The notes under the pieces were generated by a model. It saw only the letters and a program-made list of their open reading frames with translations. It did not search any database and had not been told where the DNA came from. This document shows, piece by piece, positions 11,672-23,217 of a stretch of DNA of 64,000 nucleotides. This DNA comes from Axinella damicornis (Eukaryota > Porifera > Demospongiae > Axinellida > Axinellidae), in NCBI GenBank assembly GCA_963931865.1, contig OZ007508.1, positions 9,174,781 to 9,238,780 on the forward strand, given 5' to 3'. A program made the translations under genes and the position numbers. Every line of letters starts with the position of its first letter. The first letter of the stretch is position 1.

Positions 11672-13010
11672 ATTGTCTCTGAGGGAGTGCAAAGGCAATT
11701 TGCTACCTGTCCCCACATATCCAGTGTCAGAGGACACCTTCTTTGCACCTGTGGGTGTCATCTTCTTCAGAGGTAAAGCACTTCATTTTGTCTGCAGAAC
11801 TCTGCACATTTGGTTGGTTGGCATGTGATAATGTCATTTAGCCATTCCACCTCATGGTATGACATTCAGGTAGACTTCCAACACCTACCCCGTTTTTATC
11901 TGTTCTTTGGTTTGTGTTGATGTATGCGGAAGAGCGGCGCGGCGAAAAAGGGGAAGGCCTGGTATTATCCATCACGTGATTGATGACTGGTGGACATGGT
12001 GGGGGGGAGGCTGGCCCAACCACAAATAACTGGCCGATGAAGATGTGTAGGTCATCTGGGAGTCTCGACTAGCTGCGGAGCATTCGAACTGGTCCGACTG
12101 GATGATGAACTGCTTCAGGATCTGCTGAAACGACTACGAGCCCTGCCCCCAATACGTCCACCTCGTGTCCACCTGACGTCACTCACGTGATGAATGATAC
12201 CAGGCCTTCCCCGTTCTTCGCCGCTCTGTGTATTATTGTCAGCGCAAACCGAAGAACAGAAAGAATGGGGTAGGCCTGGGAACGAGGCTAACACAATGTA
12301 TGGAGATGGCACAACCACTGTGTGTTGTGACTTTCCCAACTTAGTGGAGCAAATTCACTGTGAAGATAAGTAAGGACTGAACTCCCATGTATGTTGAATT
12401 GGAGCGTCTTGGTGACAGGAGCCATGGTAGAGTGCTTGAAACTTGTAAATCAGTAGCAGCCCATGACATGTGCCACTTACAGTTCTGGCAGTAGGCAATG
12501 CGGGTGTGGTGTGGGTAGAGCTTGGTCACCAAACTACCCCATTATCTTAGAACCCACTATGCATGAGCGTCTCACGCTAGTGAAGCGCAATGTTGTTGAA
12601 ACTTCGACCATCAAACCACTTGTACGTGTACATATTACGTCATCCACGACGACAACGTGAAGGCGGGTGCCATGATAATTGGAACCACGAAAATGAATTC
12701 TGACGACCGTACCAAGCATTTCACAAAAATGTCCACCCATGAAAATAACCCGCTATACGGTATCTTGGCTCCCAGTATGCATGTGGGTAGAAGTCATCAA
12801 ACCAGGTTATGAATGTGACTTACCAGATAATATTGAACAGAAATTTGGGCGCTCGTCCATTGATCAACAGAAAGAACCCCGCACTTGTACTCTCTCCTAA
12901 TGAAAGTACGTTCTACTTGCAGATCCCAGGCAGCTGCACCTAAGCAAGACTGGCAAGCTGTACTTCAACAGCCAGACAGGACAGAGCTTGTTTGATGTGG
13001 CTACATACTT
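11672..13010 (+). CDS. Two unrecognised in-phase exons
   Basis: Exon 11672-11772 (acceptor ctgcag, donor gtaaag) and exon 12923-13010 (acceptor cttgcag, donor gtgagt) join in phase. The joined peptide includes LRECKGNLLPVPTYPVSEDT, FFAPVGVIFFR, DPRQLHLSKTGKLYFNSQTG and QSLFDVATYL. The base composition and splice sites look like genuine coding exons, but I do not recognise the family. They lie between dynein and POLD1 on the plus strand and could belong to a third gene whose other exons are missing. A MITE of the TAGCCTCG family occupies the intron at about 11881-12291. Confidence 0.45.
11881..12291. mobile_element. Double-hairpin MITE of the TAGCCTCG family, left end eroded
   Basis: The right end is a complete hairpin: taccaggccttccccgttct through gaatggggtaggcctgggaa, then CGAGGCTA. 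The left end has the matching inner hairpin (acctaccccgtttttatc to aaaaggggaaggcctggta), but the outer TAGCCTCGTTCCCAG is lost. Inner arms also pair: tatccatcacgtga with tcacgtgatgaatga. Confidence 0.6.
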
Positions 13011-13389
13011 GTGAGTACCATAATTTTCATAAGGTACACGAAATAGTTTCACCAAGGGTGTATGGGATTTGTACCCTGAGTGCAGTTTATGTATTTCAAG
13101 CCCTCGGGAACACATAAAACAGCACTTGCCCTTGGGAGTGCATAATACTGCACTCCCATGGTTCAGGACTCGTACATAATGCCCAATTATGTTTTGATAA
13201 GAATACCTTAAACTGTTGCTCGGCAACCATACACCCCTCTAGCTAGGGTGTATGCTAAGATCAAAGGCTTAGCTGGGTGTATGGTAGATACACTCTGTGG
13301 TGGTGCCTTTCATCCGCTCACACACCATGGTACAAGTACTTGTTGTTGCCTTTTCTACGATTGAACACTGGGAAGAGTCAATAGATTTT

Positions 13390-13391
<2 letters not shown>

Positions 13392-13443
<52 letters not shown>
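13392..13443. repeat. (GT)n microsatellite
   Basis: Uninterrupted gt dinucleotides extend for about 50 bp. No gene is associated. Confidence 0.9.
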
Positions 13444-13444
<1 letters not shown>

Positions 13445-13589
13445 TGGTAGTGGGATGTTCGTGGGGCGGGACTAGACCAGTGACACGCGACCTCTGTACT
13501 TCAATTTACTGAACCTCAAACTCCCCGAAGAATGTACGAGAACATTGGGGATAGGCTGGAACAGCTGGGGCTACAAGCGGACGTATTGG

Positions 13590-13785
13590 GGGAGCAGCAG
13601 TCGAAGCGGACGCAATCAGGGAGCAGCAGTCGAAGCGGTCGCAGTCAGGGAGCAGCAGCAGAGGCAGATGCAATTTGGGAGCAGCAGCGGAAGCAGACAC
13701 AAATGGGGAGCAGCAGTTGAAGCGAATCGATGCAATTGGGGAGCAGCAGCTGAGGCGGATGCAATCGGGGAGCAGCAGCTCTGCA
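13590..13785. repeat. Minisatellite, gggagcagcag unit
   Basis: About eight imperfect copies of a 24-27 bp unit with core gggagcagcag followed by tgaagcggatgcaat-like sequence. Open frames through it encode GSSS/EQQ repeats and have no start or splice context, so it is read as non-coding. Confidence 0.8.
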
Positions 13786-13789
13786 CAGA

Positions 13790-15280
13790 GAGCTGTCCGG
13801 TGCCGGATTACTCACATAGGCAAACGAGGGGGAAGTAGCTGAGCAAGCGAAGTTAGCGAAGCTACTTATAATACAGTCATATGCTAACTAGTAACTGTGT
13901 CACTCCATTGATACTTCCAGGCTGACGCATTGCACACATACTGTCAAGAAGACCTCTAAAGACTCGAGCAATGAACAAACCAGATTATTCACTTCATTGT
14001 AAGGCACACCACAGTGTGAAGGTCGAAGGCCACTGATTATAGTACGTAGTTGCCTCTTCCGGTGTCCCCTCACAAAAAAGATCCTCTTTATGTGTTTACA
14101 GCTCACAGTTGTTATTTCTATACGTTTATGCTTGTGATTTCCTCATTTTCTATGGTCATGATTGTAATGTCTTCTGCTCATGAATGTGATCATCCTGTCT
14201 TTCATGTAGCAGACATGTACAAGTAGGTCTCCGAAGTTAAAGGATTAAGTGCCCCCATCCCAGGGGTCCCACATTCCCTCAGGCTATTAGGTTGTGTGTG
14301 ATGGCCTTTGTCAAAAATGTTTCGTTGACCACCTACGACTTGTGTTGGTTGTTAGTTAGCGAGTGGGAATCAAGTGATCTACGTACATTCCTAAAGGGAT
14401 CAAGAAAACTGTGACAATGATCATGCAACAGATCAACTTTTCTCAGCTGCAAAGAAGGTGTGGGAACGTTTCCCTTTGAACTTGTAATTTGAGCTTCAGA
14501 AGAGACTGCAAGGACATTTTGTCTGGATCAAAATCCTTGTCACAGTGCTTCTACAGGTTAGCTACAAGGCTACAATAATATTATGACTGCATAATGAACA
14601 GTTACTCTATCATCTTCAACGACACATTGACAATGCTGACCAGATCTGCTATATACTGCATGTGACCATGGTGGCTGTCTCTGTAGGTTATCAATTCGAT
14701 CTTTCCAGGACAGTTGACATCTTTTCTTTCTCTCCCTCTCCTCTCCCATTCTCTTTCTTCGCTTACCTTCGACCAGATGGACTACAAAACAATCGGAGTC
14801 TCAAGCCCAAATGAACAACCCCAGACGCCAAGCCTTGTCAAACGTTTTCCCAAGCGTCATGGGGTGTAGCTAGGCACCATCCTACTTGCCTGTAGAACCC
14901 ATTCGCAGTCAACTACAAGGGCAGCAACAGAGGGAGCGCCAATGGCAGAGGCCTACCAGAGGAGGCCAACGGCATCGGTGACCGAAAAAAAACGACAGAG
15001 ACAGAATCACGCTCATCACAATCCGCAGTTTACGCGTGCACTGGGAGTTACCCGCCAAATTTGAACAGCTCGCGGATGCGGACCAATCAGATCACTGCGT
15101 TGCCGGAGCGTGCACGCCGGCATGCACGCGCTTGCAGTCAGGCTCTGCGCCTATATAAACCGAGTCCAGTTGTGTCCAAGCCATTCGGGTTAGGTTTAGC
15201 TCGGGTGAGGTTAAGGTGAGGTGAGCCCTCACCCTAACTTTACCCTTGCTGAACCTTTCACCGCCAGGGTAAGTTCGGGT
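13790..15280. other. No feature recognised
   Basis: I see no conserved exon, RNA gene or clear transposon here. The stretch 14950-15170 is more GC-rich than its surroundings. Confidence 0.4.
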
Positions 15281-15290
15281 ATAGATATAT

Positions 15291-15575
15291 AGCGGGGGTG
15301 GGAGCATGGGGGGTGGGGCTGGGGGTGGGAGCATGGGAGGGTGGGAGCATAGGGGGTGGGGCTGGGGGTGGGAGCATGGGAGGGTGGGAGCATTGGGGGT
15401 GGGTGCATGAGGGTGGGAGCATGGGGGTGGGGCTGGGGTGGGTAGGTGCATGAGGGTGGGAGCATGGGGGTGGGGCTGGGGTGGGTGGGTGTGGGTGCAT
15501 GAGGGTGGGTGCATGCAGGGTGGGTGCGGGGCTGGGGTGCATTGGGGGTGGGGCTGGGGTGGTGGGGTTCATGCA
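15291..15575. repeat. G-rich minisatellite, gggtgggagcat unit
   Basis: Tandem variants of gggggtggggct and gggtgggagcat cover about 285 bp. The G strand has many closely spaced GGG/GGGG runs. The minus-strand frames rich in HPPSPTP are artefacts of this repeat. Confidence 0.85.
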
Positions 15576-16299
15576 AGATGGTTATGACAATTGTTTCTGG
15601 AATATTGTTTGAGCAACAATATTGTAAGTGCTCAACTCATGGTTTCACAATGAACATTGTCAAATCTATGCTCTGTCATTGAATGTGAAGAGAATGTGAT
15701 TGATGGAGCAATATCTGTAGCTGTGTTGTGCCCTTAGACGCAGTCTGTTGTGCTACAGTAAAATGCACAATTAGGAGCCCCCTCATGCAGAAATATTATA
15801 CCAGGAGAAGAGGAGGTCATTGAAATGCAGTCAAATTTGGTGTACAGACAGTATAATTACTTTACTAGAATATACATCGTCATTTGCTTGAGCAATGTCA
15901 AATCTTGCCTATTGTGCAAAACGTTGCATTTGTACCCAGTCAGCTTTCCGTCGCTTGCAGTGGTCGTTCCCAGGCTGCAACTGCCGACTGGGAACGAGGT
16001 TAGCGCCGGCCGCCATTGGCCGCATGGTATGGAGTGCGTCAATTCGATCCCGTTTTCTTGTTTCGGAGTCATGGGGGATTCCCCCTCTACTGCATCCAAC
16101 CAGAGTGAAGACGGTGGTTTGCTTGAGAATGAAAGTTTGCACACCAGGCGTTTCCAACGTCGAAGGTTGTTTGCATCAGGTTGGCTCAAGTTTCATCATT
16201 GGGGAATATGGTAAATATTGAGGGTTTATGGTAAATATTGGGCCCCCTCGGGTATTTTATAGCACATATTTACAACTACACATTCTGTTCTGGAGAAAC

Positions 16300-16565
16300 A
16301 GTCTATGCGAAAGAGCATGATAGTGGTGTGATGACTCGGTTGCACAGGGTGGCATCCACCACTGTGCTCCCACATGTGAAAGAGCATGATAGTATGATCT
16401 ATGCAACTGAGATATGCACTGATACATGCGAAAGAGTATGATAGTAGTAGTGATGACACAGTTGCACAGGGTGGCATCCACCACTGTGCTCCCACAAGTC
16501 ATGTGACAGAGTATGATAGTAGCGATGAAACGGGTGGCGATCCACCACTGTGCTCCCAAGTGAAG
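16300..16565. repeat. Degenerate tandem repeat of about 100-125 bp
   Basis: Three copies of a unit containing gggtggcatccaccactgtgctccca and gcgaaagagcatgatagt. The inner ggtggcatccacc is itself palindromic. There is no coding context. Confidence 0.7.
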
Positions 16566-17071
16566 TTCCAAGTCTGTTTACTCCTGACAAAGTGTCTTCC
16601 TGCTCCGGAGTCTAATATAGTGGTCGTGTTTTTTCACCGTCCCAACTCCACAAGTAGTTAGATATCATTTATGGGGTATCTGTGACCTTGAACACTGCTA
16701 CTGCATTGCAGCTTTGAATATGTATTTTCAGAGAAAAATGGGATGGCCACGAAGTCCACTCATCAATGGTCACCTTGGGACCAGTATTTTTTGGCCACCA
16801 TAGACAGGTGGCTGGTCATTTGTACTGGATTAGTGCAAATGGGACCAGCAGTATGACCTCAACTGAGAGGTGGCTGCCTTAAACAGTGACCACTATAGAC
16901 AGGTTCCACTGTACCTTGGTCTCAGGCAAGAAGATCTACTGTTGAGTTTGTTCATTCCTCTATTCACACCCATCTACATGTAGCTATCGAAAAGAAAACC
17001 TCTCTTCATACAGTTTCATAACCAACCTTTCACAAAAACACACATCCACGCATGCAATCCTCTCGTACAAG

Positions 17072-18191
17072 GATCCCATCTATGTCTTGGAGCACAATAT
17101 CCCCATTGACACTACCTACTACCTGGAAAACCAGCCACTGCTGAGGATATTTGAGATGGCCGAGCCAAATCTGAGCTACTCAGTAAGTTTGTGGGTTGTT
17201 GAACATGGGCAGGGATAATGTCGATTTCTCTGCAACCGTTCACTATTCTCTCCATTCTACCACATACTCTTAACCTCCCCTCCCTCGCCTTTCTCCTCTT
17301 CCTCTCATCATTTCTCCCTTCATACTTCCCTCCCTTCCTCTCTCCTCCCTCCCTCTCTCCTGGTTATGAAACATCTCATCTCATGAAACATCTCATTTGT
17401 ATGCATGTATGCACACACATGAGAGAGCTATTGTGGACTAGTGTTGTGTTGGAAAGAGCACTCTTGCCAGATTGTACTGACACGATCATGTATTGTTATG
17501 CATATTCATTACTGTACTATTATGTAATATGTATGGTGTCGTGATGCTTGTATGAGTTGTGTATGTGCCACTTGCTTGGTGTCTGATACAGTGTGTAGCT
17601 GATTCTATCTTGTTTGATCGGCATTTTCCAACAGTGTTGTACACATGTCAGACTATAACATGGCACACTTGAGTGTCCGCACTTGGCATAGCAGTGATAT
17701 AAAATGATTCAAAACATGAGAATGCAAATGCATGACGACAGACAGCAACCCGAAATGTGATTTGGGTCTTATGGAGGATGTTGATCAGCCCAGTTTTGGG
17801 TTATCCATATCTTGTGTGTCCCTCCCTCCCTCCCTCCCTCCCTCCCTCCCTCCCTCCCTCCCTCCCTCCCTCCCTCCCTCCCTCCCTCCCTCCCTCCCTC
17901 CCTCTCCCCTCCTCCTCCTCCCCCCTCCCTCCCTCCCCCTCCCTCCCTCCCTCCCTCCCTCCCTCCCTCCCTCCCTCCCTCCCTCCCTCCCTCCCTCCCT
18001 CCCTCACATCCTCCCACCCTCCCTCACACAGATGAGGCATTATGCAAACACTGCAAGAAACGTGAAGCAGAATTCTTTCAGAAAGAGATGCCTCATTTTT
18101 CTGCTCTAGAGGAGTTTTCTCAACTGTGGACCCAGTGCCAGCGCTGCCAGGGTTGCTCACATGAAGACGTTCTGTGTACGAAGGTTTGTGT

Positions 18192-18269
<78 letters not shown>

Positions 18270-19749
18270 ATAATTATGATTGTGCTGTAGCGTTTTAGTA
18301 ATAATTATAATGATCAAGAAATTCAGAAGTACAGCAACAGCTTTACACTGTACATGTAGATTGTGACATGACAAGTGTATGGTGCCACGTTTATGTCGTC
18401 CGTGTCTCAGGGAAGTTCTGTATGCAGCAGGGCTTGAGCCGATTGAAATGCACCACTAGCCTATGTCGACGTCATCGGCCACGACGACCCTGTTGGTAGG
18501 TCACCAACTGAATTTGGCATGCTACGTCTGACAACACTTTCAGGACTTGGTATGTGGGCCTCTCCAGGGTCTGTGGAATTTTGGGCAGCTTCTTTGCAGA
18601 ACAGCTTGGGAGTAGAGACACACCAGGTCTCCCCGTCGGTAGCGTCCGCTGGTTGCTTCACTGTTGTAATATTGCTTTTGGTACCTTTGTGTAGTTCTCA
18701 AGTTGTCTCGTACCAATTGGTAGGAAGTCGTCATCTTTACAGTAGTTCTTTCACTTTTGCCACTACTTGTCACAGTCATCTGGGAAAGCAGTCGCTCTAG
18801 TGTTTCAGTGTTCAGCCGAACTGCTGCGCAATTTCATTGCGATGATTTCCAATGGTGGCAACTTCACTGTGTACAGCATCCACAATATCGCTGCCCATTG
18901 CGTATACTCCGGTCTACTTGGGCCGCATTCACCTTCGAGCAGCATGGGCAGCTTCCGTACACTTTGCTGTCTCCCTTACATGGTCAAGGGTGTCCGGAGG
19001 TGATCTCAACAGGGCATCCTGGATATCCATGTACTACATGTAGCTATAGATCAATGAAGTACTTACTGTATTGTCCGCTATTATTATATTGGTACATGTG
19101 CAATTGTGCATGTGTGTGTGTGCATGGACTGTATACGTTTGGGCTCTTGACTTCTAGTTATTAACTACATTCCTGGTACGGGAAAACTTGTGCCACGTAA
19201 TTAATTTACTCCTGGGCTCTGTGGAGGTCCTCGAGAGAAAGTAAGTGTATGTATAACAGTGGGTAGCTAACGAGATGGGTTTTCACAAACTCACCATGGT
19301 TGCTGAGTTCTGAGCGCTTCTGTCGATCTTCCCACTGGCTGCCATTGCTAACAGGAGCGTGTGCATTATTGGAACGTAATGTGAGCTATAGCCGTACAAC
19401 TTAACTGAGGTGTGTGTCTAGCTGTGACTATGAGCTGGTGGATGCAGTCCGGCCACCAGGAGTGCAGTTTCCACTTGATCAAACTAATTTGAAGAAAAAA
19501 CTAAAGCTGTTACTAAAACTGGTTCTCTCAAACTACTATGCATGTATATTGTGCCTCTATTCACATACAACTACATCATTTGCAAAAACTGAAAAAAATT
19601 CTGGTAGCTATACTATTGAAAATGACAGTAGTGCTTATTATCTTTCCTGCAGTCATGATTGTCCGATCTTCTACATGTGCAAGAATATACAGAAAGACTT
19701 GGTGGACCAAGACAAGTTAGTGAAGAGATTTGGAGTGTCTGACTGGTGA
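17072..19749 (+). CDS. POLD1: DNA polymerase delta catalytic subunit, C-terminal end, 5'-partial
   Basis: The product is the catalytic subunit of replicative polymerase delta. Exon 17072-17182 encodes [20 protein letters not shown] and PLLRIFE, the end of the palm/thumb region. Exon 18032-18183 encodes [13 protein letters not shown] and [18 protein letters not shown], with cysteines of the C-terminal zinc and [4Fe-4S] modules. Exon 19653-19749 encodes [20 protein letters not shown] and [11 protein letters not shown] followed by TGA. These match the family's C-terminus closely. The region between exons one and two (the first CxxC pair of CysA, about 30-40 residues) is absent. Exon one ends in phase 0 while exon two starts within a codon, so they cannot be adjacent in a normal mRNA. 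The N-terminal 85-90% is not in the window. The gap holds a (CCCT)n tract. Confidence 0.92.
17812..18020. repeat. (CCCT)n tetranucleotide tract
   Basis: About 200 bp of ccctccct with short interruptions, immediately before the second POLD1 exon. The long proline/serine and glycine/arginine open frames here are by-products. Confidence 0.92.
18184..18267. repeat. (GT)n microsatellite
   Basis: About 80 bp of gt repeats starts right at the donor side of the second POLD1 exon. The exact donor position cannot be fixed, because the phase to the last exon does not match an AAG/gtttgt splice. Confidence 0.9.
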
Positions 19750-19861
19750 TGGGGCACTGTTAGGAGTTCAATTATACACCATTGCACACACCATTAATTG
19801 TGGCACATCTCCACATCTCGGTATCATGTTTCCATTTTGTGAAAATGTGTAATCTGGTAGA

Positions 19862-19960
19862 TAGCCTCGTACCCAGATCCAACCAACCCCAGCATGGTTC
19901 ACTGCAGCTGGAAAGGAAAATATAATCACGTGCTGGATGAAGAGTCTGGGAATGAGACTG
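19862..19960. mobile_element. TAGCCTCG-family MITE, imperfect
   Basis: The left end is TAGCCTCGTACCCAGATCCA; the right end agtctgggaatgagactg is its imperfect reverse complement. The central arms pair poorly. It lies just downstream of POLD1. Confidence 0.6.
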
Positions 19961-19969
19961 GTATTTACT

Positions 19970-21060
19970 AGGAGACCCAGCCTGCACAGCAGGCCACTTA
20001 GTGCGGTTTGCAATTGGTTCCCTGACCCACGTTTCCAGGGTGGCACACTTGCCCCACCCACCCCCGGGTCCAAATCAGACAACTTCACAGAGACTGAATT
20101 ATCTACACAAAGGTAAATGTGTGTACAGTGGTCGTACGGTTGACCTCTTCCATCTCCCTAGCTGCATGACTGAGAACAATGGTCAATGGAGTGTTAGCAT
20201 TAGCTGCATTCCCACGCAGTCCTTCTACACCTGCTTCATACTGCAAGCAGGTGTAGCTAGAACGCCTAGGAAGTGGGAACGAGCTCCAGGCTAGTTAGCA
20301 TGACGTGCAGGGTGCATTGTATAATCATACTGCCAGTGCTAACGTCTAACTAATTGCTGCAATTGCCGCACTAAAACTGTTGACACCTTTGTGCACATGA
20401 TTGACTGTAGATCGAAAAGAGCCCTGCCCACTACGTAATCTGCGCAAGAAACGAGCCCTGCCCACCTTGACCGGGTGTAGTAATGGCCTATGGACCCAGC
20501 CATGCATGTAAATAACCTTCAGTAGGCTCAATATTCACCAAACTTACTACAAGCAACCACTGTATGTACAACAATTTAGCATGAGCTTTGATGACACCAA
20601 CTCGGACCGCTACTAAATCTTTCACTCGATCTTTCTCACTGAGTCAACAACAGCTGCTGCAAGTGTAGAAAAGAATTTATTCATTCAACCTGTAAGAAAA
20701 ATATTATTCATTCAACCTGTAAGAAAAATAAATAATGCAGATGGGAGTTGTTGAATAGGGTTGCTGGCGCAGATGAGTGGGTGAAGGCGTTTCAAGATGG
20801 TGATGATGTCACTCGGCTGAGTTTATCACAGGGAGAAGGTAGATTCGAACAGGGAGGTGACGGATGAGATAGACATGTATAATGAGGGAGATTGTGAAGG
20901 GGTGGGACAGACGTAAGGTGTTTCTAGGTCAACCCCCAGGTACGTTATACTGATGTCCCCCTGCTCTCTTCAGTACACTACGGTATAGAACACACTAAGT
21001 CTGTTGTTACATTCATGTACTATTATTATACCAAACCTGTACATTATACTGGGCTGGGTA
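19970..21060. other. No gene recognised; small inverted repeats
   Basis: A small foldback with attcccacgcagtccttcta / gcaggtgtag..aagtgggaac lies at 20208-20295. A direct repeat, attcattcaacctgtaagaaaaata, occurs twice at 20676-20730. Otherwise nothing is supported. Confidence 0.4.
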
Positions 21061-21089
21061 TTGTCTGTGGTTGTGCGATGCCCCTCAAC

Positions 21090-21330
21090 TGGCTGATGAA
21101 ACTTTAATATTATCAATAATACCTAGCTAATTACCTATTCATGATATTCATTGAGTCAACTTCCCATTACATAATTAAATTATTACATTTAGGTTTGCAT
21201 TGCAGTTCATTCATGAAATATTCATTGAGCCAACTTCCCCCCACAACCACCACCTGTAGAAAATATAGCTCATTAATTATTCATGAAATTCATTGAGCCA
21301 AACTTCACTAACCTTTGCTTTGCATTACAG
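21090..21330. repeat. Degenerate tandem repeat, AT-rich
   Basis: Three copies, spaced about 80-100 bp, of attcatgaaattcattgagc followed by caacttccc and then a tttgcattgcagtt-like element. Composition is AT-rich compared with the neighbouring DNA. Confidence 0.6.
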
Positions 21331-21437
21331 TTACCATTAATGCCATAAGTGCAGGGGTTCACTTAATCTCCCCGTGACTTATACTTGTCCCACATAAGGA
21401 TAGTAAATATGTGTATAAATACTGGGCCATATAAGTC

Positions 21438-21551
21438 AGACTTATACTTGTCCCAAGCATAACACTTGGCACAAGAGACTTATACTTGTCCCAAGCATAA
21501 CACTTGGCACAAGAGACTTATACTTGTCCCAAGCATTACGCTTGGTACGAT
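21438..21551. repeat. Three tandem 38-bp repeats with an internal palindrome
   Basis: The unit is agacttatacttgtcccaag followed by cataacacttggcacaag. The first two copies are identical and the third diverges. Each contains the imperfect palindrome ccaagcataacacttgg. The open frame that starts here shows no recognisable family. Confidence 0.8.
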
Positions 21552-22078
21552 TCTCAAGTCTAAGTCATGTTGTAATATGCCGCGAAGACGGGCCATCAAA
21601 AATTCATATGAACTGTTACAGTACTCGCATTCGCGAACCGAGTCCGCATCGAAGCCTCGTCCGCACAAGGACAGGATCCTACTTCCCCTTCGAATCCATG
21701 AGAAGCAAGCAGTTGTCACGTCTGCAGGAAGCAAAGCACGGCCTCTGGAGGAGCGCGCTCTATCACTTGCACTAGTACTTCACTCGTACAGCGCCGTAAC
21801 CCGCAAATCGCAACACGGACACAACGACCAAGCTCGACTCAATTGTCGATTGCTGCGCAACGTATCACAGGAAACAGTACTCTACTTTCGAGCCCTTCGT
21901 TCTCAATCTGAAGCCCCTGTGTTCGCGCCAAAGGTTCTGTGCGTTCCAGTGGAGAATCTGACACACTGAAGCGAAGTTCAAGTTACTCCAATATTGCAAT
22001 GCACCGAGCTAACGCAATGCATGAAGTCGTTCGTGCGAGGTACGCACCAGTATCGGGCTTTTATAAGAGCACTATTAA

Positions 22079-22711
22079 CTCTTTGAGCGCGATCGGCGTA
22101 TTTATACGCCTGTCAAAACTTCCGCTCAGCGCGAACGGCGTATTTATACGCCTACCACGATTTCGCGAGTTAACTGAAGCGGGGCAGACCCTGCTAATAT
22201 AATGCCAATCACAATAATGAAGAGGCAGACCCTGCGGATATCAGCAATCCATCACAAGCTCCTCCTACCGATCGAGAGTAAAGTAAGCGCTCACTATTTT
22301 GTCGCCGTTTTTTGTACTGGCAGAATAGGCAGGCTTTTTCGCCCACGGAACGCCATTGGTAGCGCTCAAAGTACCCAGCATAGGCTTGAGGCATCACCGA
22401 AGTACCTATCAACACCAGTAACTCACCCGCTGGAGGGCAGACATCGACAGCACCAGGGCAGGGAGAGTTCCAAGGTGAGCGCTCGAGTATAACTTGGCCT
22501 TAGCAGCCATATAATGGTAGTCGGGGCTCAATGACGCCCTTAGCATGCAAATTAACTACACTTCGATAGTTCTTAGCCTCCAAAGTTGAAGTCTACACAG
22601 CGATCGTAAGTTAAACGGCGAGAAGCCTTAGAAATGTGTAACCAAGGCAATCAATTGATCAGGAGTCGCGTGACCGGAAGTTTATGAATATTAATGATCG
22701 CGTTCAAAGAG
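22079..22711. mobile_element. Non-autonomous piggyBac-type element
   Basis: This 633-bp element is bounded by TTAA (22075-22078 and 22712-22715). Its ends are CTCTTTGAGCGCGATCG and, reading inward from the right, CTCTTTGAACGCGATC. The left subterminal region has two copies of cggcgtatttatacgcct, a palindromic motif. There is no transposase. A further 11-bp direct repeat, gagcactatta, flanks the TTAA on both sides. Confidence 0.75.
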
Positions 22712-23217
22712 TTAACAGGAGCACTATTAGCAGGGCAACCAATAACGACCTACTACCTAATCTGAGAAGGGCTTCAAGCTGTTTTAACGTTAACATCGCC
22801 ATACTGAGACTAAATTGGACTCGTCCAACGGTCCGGCAGAGAGCGCGCCCCCCTCCAGCACTACCTCCTTGCACCACAACATCGCTTGATTTCACCTGCC
22901 ACCCCATCCGAAGGACACCCAGAAGTGTGGTGCGGTGTGTAGGCACTCCGCGGGGAAACACCCCACATCCAGCATTCCAGAGCCCGGCACAAGATGGTGT
23001 GTGTATGTGCAGGATAGAATCTGATGTGGTTTGAAAGGTCTCCCATGCAGCGAGCAGTTCACAAGGGAAGGGCTGCTTGTACTTGTTGCAGATGATAGTC
23101 GATTGGTCAGCAGTATATGGCTAGAAAGTCCACTTAGTATAAGCCTTAGTATAATTTTAACAGTGTGATAGACTTCATGTACCCAGTTACATGTATGATG
23201 AAATTGCTGTCTTGCAG

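Noticed and set aside
15092..15576. HPPSPTP-rich minus-strand open frames
   Set aside because: Translation of the gggtgggagcat minisatellite; no start, splice or composition support.
17732..18273. Proline-rich and CVCVCV/HTHTHT open frames
   Set aside because: Produced by (CCCT)n and (GT)n tracts around the POLD1 exon at 18032-18183.
21466..21969. Plus-strand open frame of 167 residues starting in the 38-bp repeats
   Set aside because: Its start lies in tandem repeats, other frames are also open, and no family or splice context is visible.
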